64,000 nt of DNA from Odobenus rosmarus divergens (GCF_000321225.1 NW_004451670.1:569139-633138); one strand, 5' to 3'. Numbered from the stretch's first letter, positions 12,540-23,158 are shown. Notes: generated by a model from the sequence alone, not told the origin. Numbers and translations: made by a program.

Positions 12540-12720
12540 TCTTCAAAATGGTTCACATGTATTAACTCACTGAATCCTCACAACAGCTCTATATCCATAC
12601 TATCATTTCCCCTTTTTATAACCGAGAAAATGGAGATACACAAAAGATAAGTAGCTTAAGGTCACATCTATTAATGGAGGAGCTGAGATTCTGGCTCTAG
12701 AGATCGTGCACTTGAACACC
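12540..12720 (-). mobile_element. MIR SINE, minus strand
   Basis: The reverse of the MIR consensus is clear: 'acatgtattaactcactgaa', 'tcctcacaacagctctat', 'aaaatggagatac', 'agtagcttaaggtcacat', 'aggagctgagattctggctc', 'gtgcacttgaacacc'. It covers most of the tRNA-related and core regions and is about as diverged as expected for this ancient family. Confidence 0.8.
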
Positions 12721-13442
12721 ATATTATGTTGCTCAATAAATTTACTGATTATCATTGTTATAGAAAGAGTGAGATCTGTCCTAGACCCTGAAGCATTATT
12801 AAGGTATAAAGATTCAGAAGAGAGGTACCACATACAACAATGCTTTAACATCTGTACCTCTGTACCTGCATATTAGTAAGCAAGATTTGATTTATAAAAT
12901 TGTAATGTAAAAAATTGTAACTATAACTAAAATTATTTTTTTCAAAAGTTAGTCATTTTTCTTACAGACTCCTGTGCACATAAATAATACTTCTGAGAAA
13001 TTAGGATATAGGTGATACCTATCACAACCCACTCAACTCCAAAGAAAGTAACTGCATTGGTAATCCATTAAAAATCTGTGACAATTTAATTGCTTTGTTT
13101 TCTCCATTTGAGTTCATAGGTGTATGGAAGACATCTAACAAAAAAATTATTAGTGATGCTTCAGTGTTAGCAGTTATTACCCTCACTAATAAGGCAATAT
13201 TTTATTAAAACATTGCAAGCGTGTAAAATGAATAGCAATGACATGATTGATAAATTTAAAAGAACATGCCCATATATGGGTTGAATTTTCTCTTAGAGTC
13301 ATGATAATCATTGATATTTACTTCTCGGCAAAATGACCGAGGACACTAAGAGTTTTGCTATTCTCTGCACTTGTTATTCATATTACCCTGGACCCATTAC
13401 TTTTTGCTCCACTTCATAAGTAAGATTTAAAAAGAGAAATAT
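12721..13442. other. No gene or recognisable repeat seen
   Basis: AT-rich sequence without recognisable features. Its last 14 bases (13429-13442) are the left target-site duplication of the SINE that follows. Confidence 0.45.
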
Positions 13443-13672
13443 GCAGGGTGTCTCAGTGACTCAGTCAGTTGAGGGCCCGACTCTCGGTTTCAGCTCACGT
13501 GGTGATCTCAGGGTCAGGGGATGGAGCCCTGCGTCAGGCTCCGTGCTTAGCACAGAGTCGGCTGGAGGATTCTCCCTCTCGCTCTCTCTGCGCCTCCCCT
13601 CCCTACTCATTGGTGCGGGCTCTCTCTCTCAAACAAAAAAATAAATCTCTAAAAAAAATAAATAAATAAAAT
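13443..13672 (+). mobile_element. Can-SINE, plus strand
   Basis: A tRNA-derived head ('tctcagtgactcagtcagtt'), a body with 'ctcacgtggtgatctcaggg', a CT-rich stretch, and a tail of AAATAAAT units. Flanking repeats aaaaagagaaatat (13429-13442) and aaaaggaaaatat-like sequence (13673-13686) mark the target-site duplication. The head is altered (GGTGTCTCAGTGAC in place of CCTGGGTGGCTC), so its A box is weak. The frames of 66-67 codons inside it are not genes. Confidence 0.93.
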
Positions 13673-14270
13673 AAAAAGGAAAATATTCTATTGCCTTTGG
13701 ATTTTAAGTAGTTTGCTGCCTGTTATTTGTATTTCAAGGGAGAGGAAACAATGATTATCTCAATCATGTAAATCTATTTACTTAAGCGAGAGATATAATG
13801 TTGTCTCAGCCGTCTTATTTGCTCTGGGAATTGGTAATAATATATGGAGAAGGCATATATTTGTGTTTAATTTTCCCACATGACAGTTTACTTAAAGATC
13901 TGTCATCACTACTGAAGGATCAATTTGTTTCTAATATAAATCTTAAAAACTAAACTGCTCAAAAATGCAAATATTACGCTAAAAAAGTTAGATCCCGGTT
14001 TCAATAGTAGTAAATAGAAGAATCTGTAATTTTGGAATGCTAACTGGATATCCCTAAAGAAGACTTAGAGCTATTAGAAACACCATTATAATAGAACTGT
14101 TGTCTCAAGAGAGTTAAAATTAATACCACACAGAAGCAAGTTTAAACATGTATTATTAATAGAGAAGGTCCACTTCAAATACTTCTTTTTAATTCTTACA
14201 TCATAGAGGAACAGAGAATCTTTTGGACTTAATAATATCCTGCTTAATGGCAGCTTATAGTTGGACTTCT

Positions 14271-14449
14271 TTTTTTTTAAGATTTTATTTATTTATTTGA
14301 CAGAGAGAGCTCAAGCAGGGGAAGTGGGAGAGGGAGAACCAGGCTCCCCACTGAGCAGGGAGCCCAACGCGGGGCTCGATCCTAGGACCCTGGGATCATG
14401 ACCTGAGCCAAATGCAGATGCTTAACCGACTGAGCCACCCAGGCCCTCC
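14271..14449 (-). mobile_element. Can-SINE, minus strand
   Basis: A reversed (AAATAAAT)n tail ('gattttatttatttatttga') is followed by the reversed body ('gatcctaggaccctgggatc') and head ('gactgagccacccagg'). The direct repeats agttggacttct (14259-14270) and agtcggacatttct (14450-14463) are the probable target-site duplication. Confidence 0.95.
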
Positions 14450-16819
14450 AGTCGGACATTTCTATATTCACTGCATGGTCCGGAATATTATCCCTGGATG
14501 AGGCAGTAATGTGATCTTTAAACACAGGGACATCACAAAGTTTAGTGTATTTTAGTCCGTCTGTATGGAGGGCCACCCCTAGAGAGGTGTCATACGAAGG
14601 TGAAATAGTACAAAAGACCTTTCCATTGAAATGTGGCCACTCTTTCCCAGCTTGACACACGTGTAAAGGAAAAGTGCATTTCTGTGATCAATAGATAATA
14701 ATGCATAAGTATCCCATTAATTTTGGAAAAAGCATTTTTTTTCACCTTCCATCCTGTCCAGTGCCATTTATCAAGTGGGCTGTGAGTGACAATAGCAAGA
14801 ATGAGGAATCCTACTTGACATCATTATGCGTGGCAGTCTCAGAAATAACAGAAACCATAAAATAGCAAAATAACATTTGAAGGGCATGTTCAATACAAGC
14901 CCCGCATTACAGACCGCATTGCAACTTTGATAGCTGAAAATTAAATCTATTTCTGATAGATGGGACTGCTATTTTCCATTTGTGCCTTGGCTCACAAGAT
15001 TTACTGAGTAGAAATCCACGTAGCAACCTCAACTACTCTTTCTTGAATATGCAAATTGAGCAATTAAAACACATATTTTGAAATCTTGATTTTGAGCATT
15101 GGTTGTGTAGATGAAGGAAATTTCAAGACCAAATCAGTATTAATCATGGTTAGTAACTTTGTTCCAGACCCATGTCTGAATGAAAGTGAGAAATGATTGG
15201 TTAAACTTTCTACTTTGCAAGCAAACAGTTTGCAACACGTGTATTCAATTGGCTACAAGTTGTGACCGATTAGAAATATATATTTTTATACCTTATGTGC
15301 CTTTATGTACTTTGTAATGACCACAAACACAACCTTCTTTGGTGTTTACTTTGCATCAGGTAAGAATATTTAATTGTGCTTCTTTAATTTTTCTTTACAT
15401 GTAAAGTGTTTACAGTAATAGAAAACATAGTAAAATCTATGGCATTTTAGAGTTGTTTTCACCGAAGCATGCAAATTCTATGAAAAATAACCCATCAATA
15501 TGTAACCACAGTTTTGCTTTTTTCTGCTTTTAGGTAAATATGTATACAAGTGTAACAATCTACAAATGTGTAAATAAATCCTCAATTCTTTTGAAGAAAG
15601 TTGTTTATCTCTGGACATTAGTCTAAATGTGGTCAGGAAGAAAAGTCACTGCAAATTACGGAATAAGGGAGTTTTATACAAGGACTAGAAGAGCAGGCAA
15701 GTTTGGGAGGCACTGTGCCCAGGAGGGGCTGCAAAATGAGAGCCCATGGAGGAACACTTAATTGCATTGGTGGTGGTCGGGCAGCTCCAGGAAGTGTGCA
15801 GAGCCCTGGGTATGACCCAACCCTTGCATGTGTCCAACTGCCTCCTCTGCACACAGCCCTGAATCTGAGCATCAGCATGCATGACCCTTAGACTTACTGG
15901 TAGAGAGATACATTGTTCATTAGGGAACAAATTTTTGTGTTTCTATAAAAGAAGAGGAATTAAATGGAGGTTAGGACAGGCAGGTTGTCACAGAATACTT
16001 TTTTCATCCACCATGAAGTTAGTGGAAAAATCCTATTCTCAGAGTGGCAATCTGACCCACTTCCTCATCTATGATTGCTATCTCGGACACCATCCACAGT
16101 GCTGAGATCAAAGTTTGGACTTGGCTGAATCACCCTTCCAAGGATCCAATTTCCTGGGGAATTGCCACTCTCTCTGAAGCTTAAATTTCTGGACATAGTA
16201 ATACACAATAATTTGCAATTTACTGAAGGTGTTTATTGGTGACTTCTCCACATCATTATTCAAGATACACTTATCTCTATAAGTATATTTCAGCATTTAT
16301 GGAATATATTCAAGTTTTTTGCTATCAAAGTTAAAACAACAAGAGATCAAAATCACCACAAGCAGCTGCTATTTCTTCTACAGTACTAGCAATTCTTAAC
16401 TCAACAATAGATTTTTGATGGTATATAAGACATTTAAGTTGTTATCACAACTAGCAAATACAGCTTGAGTGTGATTTCAACATAAATATGGATATTAGAG
16501 GAAATAACTTTAAAATAAATAAAGACATAGCTCCCATTCACACCTGTATGTGTACACATGTATTCTGCATGTTTTTCTGGGAGATTGGGAGACTCGCTAA
16601 TCCATGCCCATAAATCACAGATGCTCAGGGACTCCAGTACTATGCATCTGTTATGATGCAGATAACATCTGCAGTACCATGCTCTAACAAAAATCAAAGC
16701 AAATCAAACAACTAAAAATAATAATAATAAAACCTTAAGCACCTCCTGGTGCCTCATGTTTCATGGTAACCACTGTAGATGAAAATATACTCCATCTATC
16801 CATAAATATACTATATTTG
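14450..16819. other. No gene or recognisable repeat seen
   Basis: About 2.4 kb without a family I can name. A locally GC-richer patch at 15680-15900 has short open frames on both strands (up to 81 codons) with no recognisable product. It could be a remnant of an old element or a non-coding conserved segment, and the sequence alone does not decide. Confidence 0.4.
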
Positions 16820-17016
16820 TCACTCATTTCAATTATTCATATGCGATGAAGCCATGGAAAACATGGAGGAATCTTATGTGTATATAGAGATATTAAATAG
16901 AGACAGTCTGAAAAAGACTGATACCATATTCTTCCAATTATATTATACCCTAGAAAAGGCAAAATTATAGCAGCTATAAAAAGATCAGTGGTTACACAAA
17001 AATAGACTCCAAATGG

Positions 17017-17946
17017 TTGAAAGACCTAAATGTGAGACAGGAGTCCATCAAAATCCTAAAGGAGAACACAAGCAGCAACCTCTTCGACCTCAGCCGCAGC
17101 AACTTCTTCCTAGAAACATCGCCAAAGGCAAGGGAAGCCAGGGCAAAAATGAACTCTTGGGATTTCATCAAGATAAAAAGCTTTTGCACAGCAAAAGAAA
17201 CAGTCCACAAAACCAAAAGACAACCGACAGAATGGGAGAAAATATTTGCAAATGACATATCAGATAAAGGGCTAGTATCCAAAATCTATAAAGAACTTAT
17301 CAAACTCAACACCCAAAGAACAAATAATCCAATCAAGAAATGGGCAGAAGACATGAACAGACATTTTTCCAAAGAAGACATCCAAATGGCCAACAGACAC
17401 ATGAAAAAGTGCTCAACATCGCTCGGCATCAGGGAAATCCAAATCAAAACCTCAATGAGATACCACCTCACACCAGTCAGAATGGCTAAAATTAACAAGT
17501 CAGGAAACGACAGATGTTGGCGGGGATGCGGAGAAAGGGGAACCCTCCTACACTGTTGGTGGGAATGCAAGCTGGTGCAACCACTCTGGAAAACAGTATG
17601 GAGGTTCCTCAAACAGTTGAAAATAGAGCTACCATACGATCCAGCGATTGCACTACTGGGCATTTACCCCAAAGATACAAATGTAGGGATCCGAAGGGGT
17701 ACGTGCACCCCGATGTTTATAGCAGCAATGTCCACAATAGCCAAACTGTGGAAAGAGCCAAGATGTCCATTGACAGATGAATGGATAAAGAAGAAGTGGT
17801 ATATATACACAATGGAATATTATGCAGCCATCAAAAGGAATGAGATCTTGCCATTTGCAGCAACGTGGATGGAACTGGAGGGTGTTATGCTGAGTGAAAT
17901 AAGTCAGTCAGAGAAAGACATGTATCATATGACCTCACTGATATGA
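17017..17946 (+). pseudogene. L1 ORF2p C-terminal fragment (309 codons)
   Basis: This frame encodes the C-terminal end of L1 ORF2p, the endonuclease/reverse transcriptase that drives L1 and SINE retrotransposition. The full protein is about 1,270 residues, so the endonuclease and the reverse transcriptase are absent. The conserved C-terminal cysteine motif is intact: C-W-R-G-C, seven residues, then H-C-W-W-E-C (CX3CX7HX4C), around residues 167-184. Near the end is the typical '[19 protein letters not shown]' block, and the frame stops at 17944-17946. The methionine at 17017 is internal, not a true start, and an in-frame stop lies just upstream. The fragment cannot act on its own. Confidence 0.93.
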
Positions 17947-18128
17947 GGAATTCTTAATCTCAGGAAACAAACTGAGGGTTGCTGGAGTGGTGGGGGGTGG
18001 GAGGGATTGGGTGGCTGGGTGGTAGACATCGGGGAGGGTATGTGCTATGGTGAGCACTGTGAATTGTACAAGACTGAGGAATCACGGATCTGTACTTCTG
18101 AAACAAATAATGCAATATATGTTAAGAA
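17947..18128 (+). repeat. L1 3' UTR module 1
   Basis: The first 3'-UTR block after ORF2 has 'caggaaacaaactgaggg', 'ttgctggagtggtgggg', 'ggtgagcactgtgaattgt', 'tctgaaacaaataatgcaat' and 'atatgttaag'. A G-rich polypurine stretch around 17980-18022 could fold as a G-quadruplex, as is common in mammalian L1 3' UTRs. The block is related to module 2 in its 'aaacaaactgagggtt ... gaggggagg' core. Confidence 0.8.
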
Positions 18129-18418
18129 AAAAAAGAAGAAGAAGAAGAAGATAGCAGGAGGGGAAGAATGAAGGGGAGTAAGTCGGAGGGGGAGACGAAC
18201 CATTAGAGACAATGGACTCTGAAAAACAAACTGAGGGTTCTAGAGGGGAGGGGGGTGGGGGGATGGGTTAGCCTGGTGATGGGTATTAAAGAGGGCACGT
18301 TCTGCGTGGAGCACTGGGTGTTATGCACAAAAACAATGAATCATGGAACACTGCATCAAAAACTAATGATGTAATGTATGGTGGTTAACATAACAATAAA
18401 AAAATTATTAAAAAAAAA
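18129..18418 (+). repeat. L1 3' UTR module 2 with (GAA)n and poly(A)
   Basis: An A-run and (GAA)n tract at about 18125-18150 leads into 'atagcaggaggggaagaatg', 'gggggagacgaacc', 'aacaaactgagggttctag', 'ggttagcctggtgatggg', 'gagcactgggtgttatgc', 'aatcatggaacactgcatc', 'ctaatgatgtaatgtatgg', then AATAAA at about 18395 and poly(A). The same module recurs at 19849-19995, 48191-48473 and, reversed, at 63909-64000. Confidence 0.85.
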
Positions 18419-18493
18419 AAAAAGATCAGTGGTTTCCAGTGCTTTGTGGGGAGATGGGGAGGATGAATAGGTGAAGCACAGGAGATTTAGGGA

Positions 18494-18677
18494 CTTTTAA
18501 GATTTTTTTTATTTATTTGTCAGAGAGAGAGAGCACAAGCAGGGGGAACAACAGACAGAGCAAGAAGCAGGCTCCCAGCTGAGCAAGGAGCCCGATGTGG
18601 GACTCGATCCCAGGATCCTGAGATCAGGACCTGAGCCGAAGGCAGACATTTAACTGACTGAGCCACCCAGGTGTCCC
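18494..18677 (-). mobile_element. Can-SINE, minus strand
   Basis: A reversed A-rich tail (about 18500-18520), a body with 'gggactcgatcccaggatcc' and a head 'ctgagccacccaggtgtcc'. The flanking 11-bp direct repeats agatttaggga at 18483-18493 and 18678-18688 are identical. It sits inside the old L1M 3' UTR. Confidence 0.95.
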
Positions 18678-18789
18678 AGATTTAGGGAATTTATACTAGT
18701 CTGTACAATACTGTGATGGTGGATACATGATGTAGTTCATCTGTCCAAACCTATAGAACTTCATGACATAAAGTATGCAAATTAGAAAA

Positions 18790-20195
18790 TCATTAGGAAG
18801 TTAGGTCATCCCAGGAAGGAACTTGATGCTGTGACAAGAGATTGTATCTGTTTAAATGTTTGAAGCAACCTCACACAGAGGACTGGGGGAAGGTGCTCAT
18901 CTAAGTAACTTTGGAAATGAGTGGAATCTGTACAACCAAAAGCAAAATGAACTGCATGTAAATACTGCCTTCTAGCTGAGACAGTTGTTTTTCAGTGTGG
19001 TATACAGGTTAACAATCCTGATCCTGCTGTCAAGATTCTGGTACATGTATACTGTTGTTGAACATGTAAGTAGATAGATTTCTCAGTGTTAGGGTAGGAC
19101 TTTACAGATAAGCAAAGTGAAGAGGCTAGAATCATCCACATGGTAATGCATTAGAGGTGGAGACATCAGTAGGAACTCAAGTTTCACTCAATATGATACA
19201 GATGGTTACACCTAGAAATATTTGTAGATATTCATGTGTTAGTATACATACACATATATTTTCTTGCTTAGGCAGGTGAGATGATAAAAAACTGAAGCCC
19301 CAGGAGTAATCAGCACCCCCAGCTCCTGAATCTTGGCTTCTAATACCATTCTCAAAAACAAAAATAAAAGAAAACAAAAGCAAAAAAAAAGAACCAAACA
19401 AACAAAAACCCAGAGCTCTTCGGAGAAATGGCTGATTCCAGGACTGAGACAGAAAATATGCAAGATGAGCCCACAATACCTTGTGGTGTCAGAAAGTAGG
19501 AAAATGCTGAGCACACACAAGTGCACACTCACAGGGGTGTCAGAGGGATGCAGAGGCCAACTGAGAGAGCTCCCAATAGCTAAAACAGGAGCCATTTGAC
19601 CAAAAAATTGCATTGGATTATAACCCAAAGTATAAAATAAATAGCCATGAGTATTTATTGATAACTCAATGATTGCATAAATTAATAAATGGTAGAGAAT
19701 TCCTGTACCAAATAATTCAGAACAATGTATAGGTTCTCCACCCTACAGAAAGGGGAGCTTAACTTTCTACTCATTAAGTGTGGGCTGGGCTGCACGTAGT
19801 GATTTCTTTCCAAAGAATACCGTACATTATAGAAAGCATTATATGTTTTAAAAAAAAGAAGAAGAAGATAGCAAGAGGGGAAGAATGAAGGGGGGGAAAT
19901 CGGAGGGGGAGACGAACCATGAGAGACGATGGACTCTGAAAAACAAAGTTCTAGAGGGGAGGGAGGGTGGGAGGATGGGTTAGCCTGGTGATGGGATAAA
20001 ATCTAAGAAAACCTGAATAAATTATGGACTTTAGTTAATTATGTATTGATAGTGCTTCATTCATTTTAACAAAGGTACCATCCTGATAAATGATGTCAAT
20101 AAGGAATACTGTGTGCAGAGATACATAGAGACTCTGTACCATCTTCTTAACTTTTCTGTAAATCTACAACTGCTGTAATGTAAAGTTTATTATAA
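18790..20195 (+). mobile_element. Old L1M 3' UTR (L1MC/ME-like), plus strand
   Basis: Landmarks of a long old L1 3' UTR occur in order: 'tactgttgttgaacatgtaa' (about 19051), 'gggtaggactttacag', 'aactgaagccccaggagtaa', 'cagcacccccagctcctgaa', 'agagctcttcggagaaatgg', 'tgattccaggactgagac', 'attgcattggattataaccc', 'taagtgtgggctgggctgca', 'gaataaattatggactttag', 'tctgtaaatctacaactgct' and a final A-rich tail near 20190. A young L1 fragment (19837-19995) lies within it, and a few hundred bases of the old UTR appear to be missing at that point. A tract of A-rich filler at 19358-19410 is probably a decayed tail or slippage. Confidence 0.75.
19837..19995 (+). mobile_element. Young L1 3' UTR fragment lacking its 3' end
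   Basis: The fragment begins in the last ten bases of module 1 ('cattatatgtt'), passes through the A-run and (GAA)n, and continues into module 2 ('agcaagaggggaagaatgaa', 'gggggagacgaacc', 'ggttagcctggtgatggg'). It stops abruptly at 19995, before the 'attaaagagggcacg' that should follow. There is no polyadenylation signal, no poly(A) and no target duplication. The old L1 resumes at once with 'aaaatctaagaaaacctg'. A deletion that removed the 3' end of the young L1 plus neighbouring old L1 explains this. Confidence 0.85.
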
Positions 20196-20199
20196 AAAA

Positions 20200-20460
20200 C
20201 ACAAATATAAGTAAGAGATGATCTCCATTCCTGAGGAGCTCTCAGTCATGAGAGGAGGCAAATAGTCCGAAAGTTACAGTCGAGCATGATGAGTTTTGTG
20301 ATAAAAGGAAGCATGGGTCATTGAGCAGTGAGTGGAGGACCTCCTGACAGTGGCTGGCAGGCCTAAGGAACCTTGGGGAAGAGAGTGATTCTGAACTGAG
20401 TATTACAGGAATAAAGAAGTGAAGAGGAAATGAAAAAATGCAAGAAGCAATGAGATCCAA
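20200..20460 (+). repeat. Old interspersed repeat, unnamed, third copy
   Basis: The phrase 'cattcctgaggagctctcag' and the G/A-rich continuation ('tgaggaggcaaatag', 'aaccttggggaagagagtga', 'ctgaactgagtattacagg') match the wording of the old repeat at 3480-5160. This suggests another copy of the same family, which I cannot name. A minus-strand 72-codon frame inside has no recognisable product. Confidence 0.4.
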
Positions 20461-20700
20461 CCTTCAGCAGGTAATTCCCTTTATCACCAGCATCAAGAGC
20501 AAATTCCCCAGACTTCTACAGCCACCCCAACTTTGATTGCACGTCTCCATTCCTGCTTTATCTCCCACTCCCTGACTCTGCATTATTGGTCCCATTTGGT
20601 TCCTGTCAAACGCGGGTATGTTCATCTCCTAAGTCTTGTGCTGTCTGGCCGCCTCTGTGCATGTCGCCACATGGTGGATGGTGAGCACATTTTTGCCTTT

Positions 20701-20917
20701 TTTTTTTTTTTTAATATTTTATTTACTTATTTATTTAGAGAGAGAAAGAGCATGCACGAATGGAGGGGGGTATGGGGAGGCAGAGGGAGAGAGAATCTCA
20801 AGCAGACTCTGTGCTGAGTTGGGAGCCCAACATGAGGTGCGATCGCATGACCCTGAGACCATGAACAGAGTTGAAATCAAGAGTCAGACACTTAACCGAC
20901 TGAGCTGCCCAGGCACC
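20701..20917 (-). mobile_element. Can-SINE (older type), minus strand
   Basis: A poly(T) run at 20698-20712, the reversed 'aaataaat' tail, the reversed body with 'gaatctcaagcagactctgt' (the older Can-SINE body), and the head 'ccgactgagctgcccaggca'. Direct repeats near 20686-20700 ('cacatttttgccttt') and 20918-20935 ('cacttttttgcctcttt') are a plausible duplication. Open frames of 94 and 115 codons that run through it are chance frames. Confidence 0.93.
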
Positions 20918-21625
20918 CCACTTTTTTGCCTCTTTAAAAGGCTATGCAGCCTTCGGTACCTGCCTTGTTTCCTGAGTCCTTGAAAATTCCCAAACCCTAC
21001 CAGTTTATGAGTTCTCCCCCTTCTTCAAGCTCAAAGCATGTTTACCATCCTCTGAATCTAATTTGAATAATTCTACCATTAACTTTCATTAAAATATTGC
21101 ACAATAACTTTAAAATTATTTATATTTCCATGTACTTACATATTTTTTCATTAGTTATATTCCTTAACTCTCCAAATAATGGGCTTGTCTTGGAATCCAT
21201 GTTTTGGAATGATAAGACTCCTTGACTGTCATCTTTCTATTATTTGGTAGAGGAAAAAATAGGAACTCTTTATTGAGGGTTAGTGTATCAGGAACTAAGT
21301 AAAGTGCATAAAATATGTCAACTTTTCAAATTCCCCCAAATGCCTCTGAGCTAAATATTATTATCTCTGTTTTCTAAAACTACTGGAGGTCACTGGGGCT
21401 GCAAAGCCCACCCGGACGTCTAGTCTCGTCAGAATCCTGAGTATGAAGTCAAACCAGCACCAAAGATCAAACTGTTTCGGCTCCAGCCTACTACCACCTG
21501 TGCGCAATCTATGGGACCCATAGAGGCAGACTCATTTCTTGACATTACAAGGCTCTGTATTGTTGGGGCCAGACTGATTCTCAGGTGTGTGTAGTGGCCA
21601 CACGGCTCGGCTGGACCCATGACCT
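20918..21625. other. No gene seen; weak repeat traces
   Basis: About 21260-21400 has wording reminiscent of MIR ('attattatctctgttttcta') but is too decayed to be sure. Nothing else is recognisable. Confidence 0.35.
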
Positions 21626-21627
21626 GA

Positions 21628-21735
21628 AGCCTTTATGCAGAACCCTAGTTCATCAGTTTCCTCAATTTTAAAATGGGGCTGAAGATAGCACCACCTCCTA
21701 AGGTTGTGGGCAAGAACAAAGGGGCTCCTGGCGTT
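21628..21735 (+). mobile_element. MIR fragment, plus strand
   Basis: The core 'catcagtttcctcaatttta' followed by 'aaaatggggctgaagatagc' and 'acctcctaaggttgtgggca' corresponds to the central part of MIR in the sense orientation. Both ends are lost. Confidence 0.65.
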
Positions 21736-23094
21736 GCCATCATGATTCCTAAAGGTACCACTAGCTGTCATATGACTTGCTTTTTTCTTTTTTTGGTCCT
21801 TTCTGACATAGAAAACATCTAATACTTATTTGTTTTAGTTTCTGGTTTTACTTCTCTGACAGTCTTCTCGTTTCCCAGAATATAAAAAATGAAATGATAT
21901 TTGACTTCAGTTCAAGAACTTGACAGTTGAGTTACACTTTAAGATAAAGAAGGGTGTCCTTTAGGCTGTCAAGAAAATATGGGGATTGTCACACGGCTTT
22001 TGGGCAGGCCGTGACAGGGACCGAGCTGGTGCTTGTCACCTTTCTTTTCCTCTTCCCAAGCATCTTCGTACACCAAGAAAGGGGATATTGACCTTGAGAG
22101 CACATGAGAAGAGATACTATTTCAAATGAAGCAATAAAATGTGTAATATATATTCGTAATTAGAGAAACTGTTTCGCTCTCTTCTCAAGTTTAATAGCTT
22201 CTCAAAGATGGTGAATAAGTTAAGGGAGTTTTTTAATATTCCTCTCAAATATGAATCCATGTACAACCTTGTATTCCATAATTAAAAATGTCTTTGATCT
22301 GAAGGTCTTAGATTTATCCTAGCAAATTCAGTGTTGAACATGGGATCTTTAGGTTTTACTCATAGAGCAAACAAGTAAAGGCAAGCAGCGCCGCTGCCGG
22401 GGAGATACTCAACACAGAGGGAGAACGGTACCTTGACTCAAATCAAACATCATCATGTGTCAGCTGGAAAGGGAGGCTGATCGGCAACATGAGAGTTACC
22501 TTAACTCTGATCCGGTGAGAGCGGGAGATACAGCTTAGATGTCAGGGGGAAGGTACACAACCAAATACTCAAATAGACTCATAATGCAGAAGAAGGGGGA
22601 CGCAACAAAGACGTCTCTTTACTTTGTGAAGTCTGTGAGGCAGTCCTGGCACCGTTATATCCTATAACTTTGCTGTGAATACTAAAGCGGTATCGCATGT
22701 GAAAATACTTTGAAAATAAGGAGTGTTATAAATATATGTGTTGTGTTTTCATTCTTCAAGTGGGCCATGCCCATGGCAGGGCGGGTAAGTTTCCACCTGA
22801 TCATTCGTATGGTTTTATTAAAAGAAATAGGATGTTAGCAGTAATGTAAATGAACCAAATAGAGAAGTAAAGATTTGTTGGAAAGGCTAGGTTTTTATTT
22901 TGGATTAATAAAAAGATGCTATTAATACTGAAAGAAAGTATTATCACAACATGAGCTTTTCATATAGTTCATTTAGTAGAGGAAGATGTCACTTGTAATT
23001 TAGACTGATGTGCAGTGCTGATGATGTACCTTCCACTGTAGGATGCTATGATACTTAACGAATGAGCCTAAAAACAGGTTAGTACAGTTGGGGG
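21736..23094. other. No gene or recognisable repeat seen
   Basis: About 1.36 kb upstream (in plus coordinates) of the tRNA gene terminator, without a recognisable element. Confidence 0.4.
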
Positions 23095-23100
23095 AAAAAA
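23095..23100 (-). terminator. RNA polymerase III terminator of the tRNA-Ala gene
   Basis: Six consecutive T on the minus strand begin 4 nt after the last base of the tRNA gene (trailer ttac). A run of four or more T is the standard stop signal for RNA polymerase III. Its spacing supports a working transcription unit rather than a tRNA pseudogene copied through RNA. Confidence 0.85.
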
Positions 23101-23115
23101 GTAATGGAGATGCCA

Positions 23116-23126
23116 GGGATTGAACC
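23116..23126 (-). promoter_or_regulatory. B box of tRNA-Ala internal promoter
   Basis: GGTTCAATCCC on the minus strand matches the B-box consensus GGTTCRANYCC. The A at the R position is an accepted variant. With the A box it forms the bipartite internal promoter. Confidence 0.85.
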
Positions 23127-23158
23127 TGGGGCCTTATACATGCAAAGCATATGCTCTA

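Larger units (their letters stand above)
16994..18418 (+). mobile_element. Young carnivore L1, 5'-truncated, with two-module 3' UTR
   Basis: A 1.4-kb 5'-truncated L1 on the plus strand. It holds the last ~310 codons of ORF2, then two related 3'-UTR modules (17947-18128 and 18151-18401) separated by an A-run and (GAA)n, then a poly(A) tail ending near 18418. It is flanked by a perfect 16-bp duplication, aaaaagatcagtggtt, at 16978-16993 and 18419-18434. An intact ORF2 end and perfect duplication indicate a fairly recent insertion into the older L1M. Confidence 0.95.
16820..18790 (+). mobile_element. Old L1M 3' end, plus strand, host for younger insertions
   Basis: The old L1 is visible at about 16870-16993 ('taccatattcttccaattat', 'gaaaaggcaaaattatagca', 'aaaaagatcagtggtt') and resumes at 18419 ('gatcagtggtttccagtgc', 'ggatgaataggtgaagca', 'gatggtggatacatgatgt'). 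The interruption is a young L1 (16994-18418), and a SINE is inserted at 18494-18677. This is an L1MB-like 3' UTR. The nest gives a relative age order: L1M first, then the young L1 and the SINE. Confidence 0.8.

Noticed and set aside
13441..13669. Two overlapping plus-strand frames of 66-67 codons
   Set aside because: They lie within a Can-SINE and reflect its CT-rich body.
17017..17946. 309-codon frame as a host gene
   Set aside because: The cysteine motif and flanking 3' UTR show it is the C-terminus of L1 ORF2 in a 5'-truncated insertion.
18129..18418. Module 2 as an independent short mobile unit, because several copies begin near the same (GAA)n tract
   Set aside because: The copies at 19837 and 47961 both begin slightly upstream, inside module 1, at different points. 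They are ordinary 5'-truncated L1 3' ends.
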